From Nitzschia sp. pyKryTriq1 (lineage: Eukaryota; Bacillariophyta; Bacillariophyceae; Bacillariales; Bacillariaceae), in assembly GCA_956465555.1 (NCBI GenBank), contig OY101120.1:2164001-2228000 (forward strand): 64,000 nucleotides of DNA. Direction: 5' to 3'. The position numbers and the translations under genes were made by a program. Shown one piece after another: positions 63,391 to 64,000 of this stretch. How positions within the stretch are numbered: position 1 is the first letter of the stretch; each line of letters opens with the position of its first letter. The notes below the pieces were generated by a model that saw nothing but the letters and a program-made list of their open reading frames with translations, made no database searches and was not told the origin of the DNA.

Positions 63391-64000
63391 ATGTCGACGC
63401 CACTTGAGCAGCCGTCATTTTTCGAAAGGGATACTTGTACAAGTACGCCTCTACCAAATCGAAATAGACTGTCAGCGAAAAGCGATGGAGCCCTGTTTTC
63501 ACAGAAGCACGATCCAGCGACGAGATCGGAAGTATTTGCTCATAAAAGGCAGCGTTTTAAATCGTTGCAGGGAGGATTGAGTGTAAAGGGCGAGTTTAAT
63601 TTTGGCATTCCTACTCAGAAGGGGGCTCAGGATCATGTCGAGGAGCATCATGGGAGCGAGTCGTGGAGAATGAAAGTATTGGAATTCATACACCAGAAAT
63701 GGGTGCAGTACACCCTGATGTCACTGCTGGTATTGGATGTATTGCTTCTTTTCATTGAACTCCTATTATTGACACAGTTCCCGATGTGTGCGATAATTGA
63801 AAGAGACTGCATATCCTGCTGCCCAGGTTCTGACTACAATACTACTGACGATGGACATCGCACTTTGAGGTTCCTGTCTGGCGAAGACGACGAGCACCAC
63901 GACGGGATTTGTGAAGCGGGGTTGCAAGCAGACTACGACACGGGAGGATGCGATCCTCACAAATGGCACGCTGTGCACACAATCGAGCTGGTCATATTTT
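63391..64000 (+). CDS. Hv1-like voltage-sensor membrane protein, N-terminal part (right edge cuts the gene)
   Basis: The frame is open from the ATG at 63391 to the window end (203 aa seen). The first 90 residues are hydrophilic and cytosolic. Residues 107-127, YTLMSLLVLDVLLLFIELLL, look like helix S1 of voltage-gated proton channels. Human Hv1 S1 has Val-Leu-Asp-Ala-Leu-Leu followed by Ala-Glu, and here VLDVLL and IEL match, placing Asp116 at the selectivity position (Hv1 Asp112). A Cys-rich, acidic loop follows (CAIIERDCISCCPG, then a stretch with HH and repeated Asp/Glu), about 65 residues and much longer than in animal Hv1. WHAVHTIELVIF then starts S2. S3 and S4, which would prove a voltage sensor, lie outside the window. 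Confidence 0.65.
   Translation, partial: MSTPLEQPSFFERDTCTSTPLPNRNRLSAKSDGALFSQKHDPATRSEVFAHKRQRFKSLQGGLSVKGEFNFGIPTQKGAQDHVEEHHGSESWRMKVLEFIHQKWVQYTLMSLLVLDVLLLFIELLLLTQFPMCAIIERDCISCCPGSDYNTTDDGHRTLRFLSGEDDEHHDGICEAGLQADYDTGGCDPHKWHAVHTIELVIF

Overview
This window is nuclear DNA from a diatom, probably a pennate one. Evidence: a fucoxanthin chlorophyll a/c antenna protein whose signal peptide ends in the ASAFAP motif used for entry into complex plastids; several other N-termini with the same kind of motif; a fused menaquinone/phylloquinone enzyme (PHYLLO type); HSF-type, DUF6824 and short LGDNP-type proteins typical of diatoms; a remnant resembling a diatom copia (CoDi) gag; and short GT-AG introns. 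Genes are compact with 0-3 introns, on both strands. Intergenic DNA is rich in short palindromes built from TACCGGTA and CTACTAGTAG words.

Layout. 1-5 kb: the 5' part of a CPA2 cation/proton antiporter running off the left edge, then a divergent pair of probable plastid proteins (GNAT acetyltransferase, DUF4336 protein). 6-15 kb: a two-exon TAZ zinc-finger protein and VPS54 of the GARP tethering complex. 15-19 kb: two tandem paralogues, each a Sec14/CRAL-TRIO-like domain fused to DUF6824. 19.8-20.5 kb: a broken gag fragment with an LTR-like unit. 21-26 kb: a membrane-anchored HemK-like methyltransferase, a seven-helix GPCR-like receptor and mitochondrial ribosomal protein uL22. 26.6-28.2 kb: a repeat island (9-bp minisatellite and long perfect palindromes). 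28-33 kb: a small conserved diatom protein, a WRAP53/TCAB1 WD40 protein, a secreted serine/histidine-rich protein that could be a biosilica or phospho-protein, and an unknown protein. 35-39 kb: a protein with five tandem HSF-type DNA-binding domains. 40-47 kb: two Mpv17/PMP22 paralogues flanking an asparagine synthetase fused to a PLP-enzyme domain. 47-54 kb: the antenna protein, a DPP8/9-like prolyl dipeptidase and a COPI-associated membrane protein. 55-63 kb: PHYLLO in the order MenF-MenD-MenH-MenC plus a C-terminal SRPBCC domain. The right edge cuts a Hv1-like voltage-sensor protein.

There are no operons. Recurring themes are plastid-directed proteins (antenna, PHYLLO, GNAT, DUF4336, perhaps the Mpv17 pair), Golgi traffic (VPS54, COPI-associated protein) and unusual fusions or domain multiplications (AsnB-PLP, PHYLLO-SRPBCC, Sec14-DUF6824, five-fold HSF). 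Those fusions are the most interesting content. All gene calls come from reading translations, splice sites and motifs by eye; no similarity search was run.
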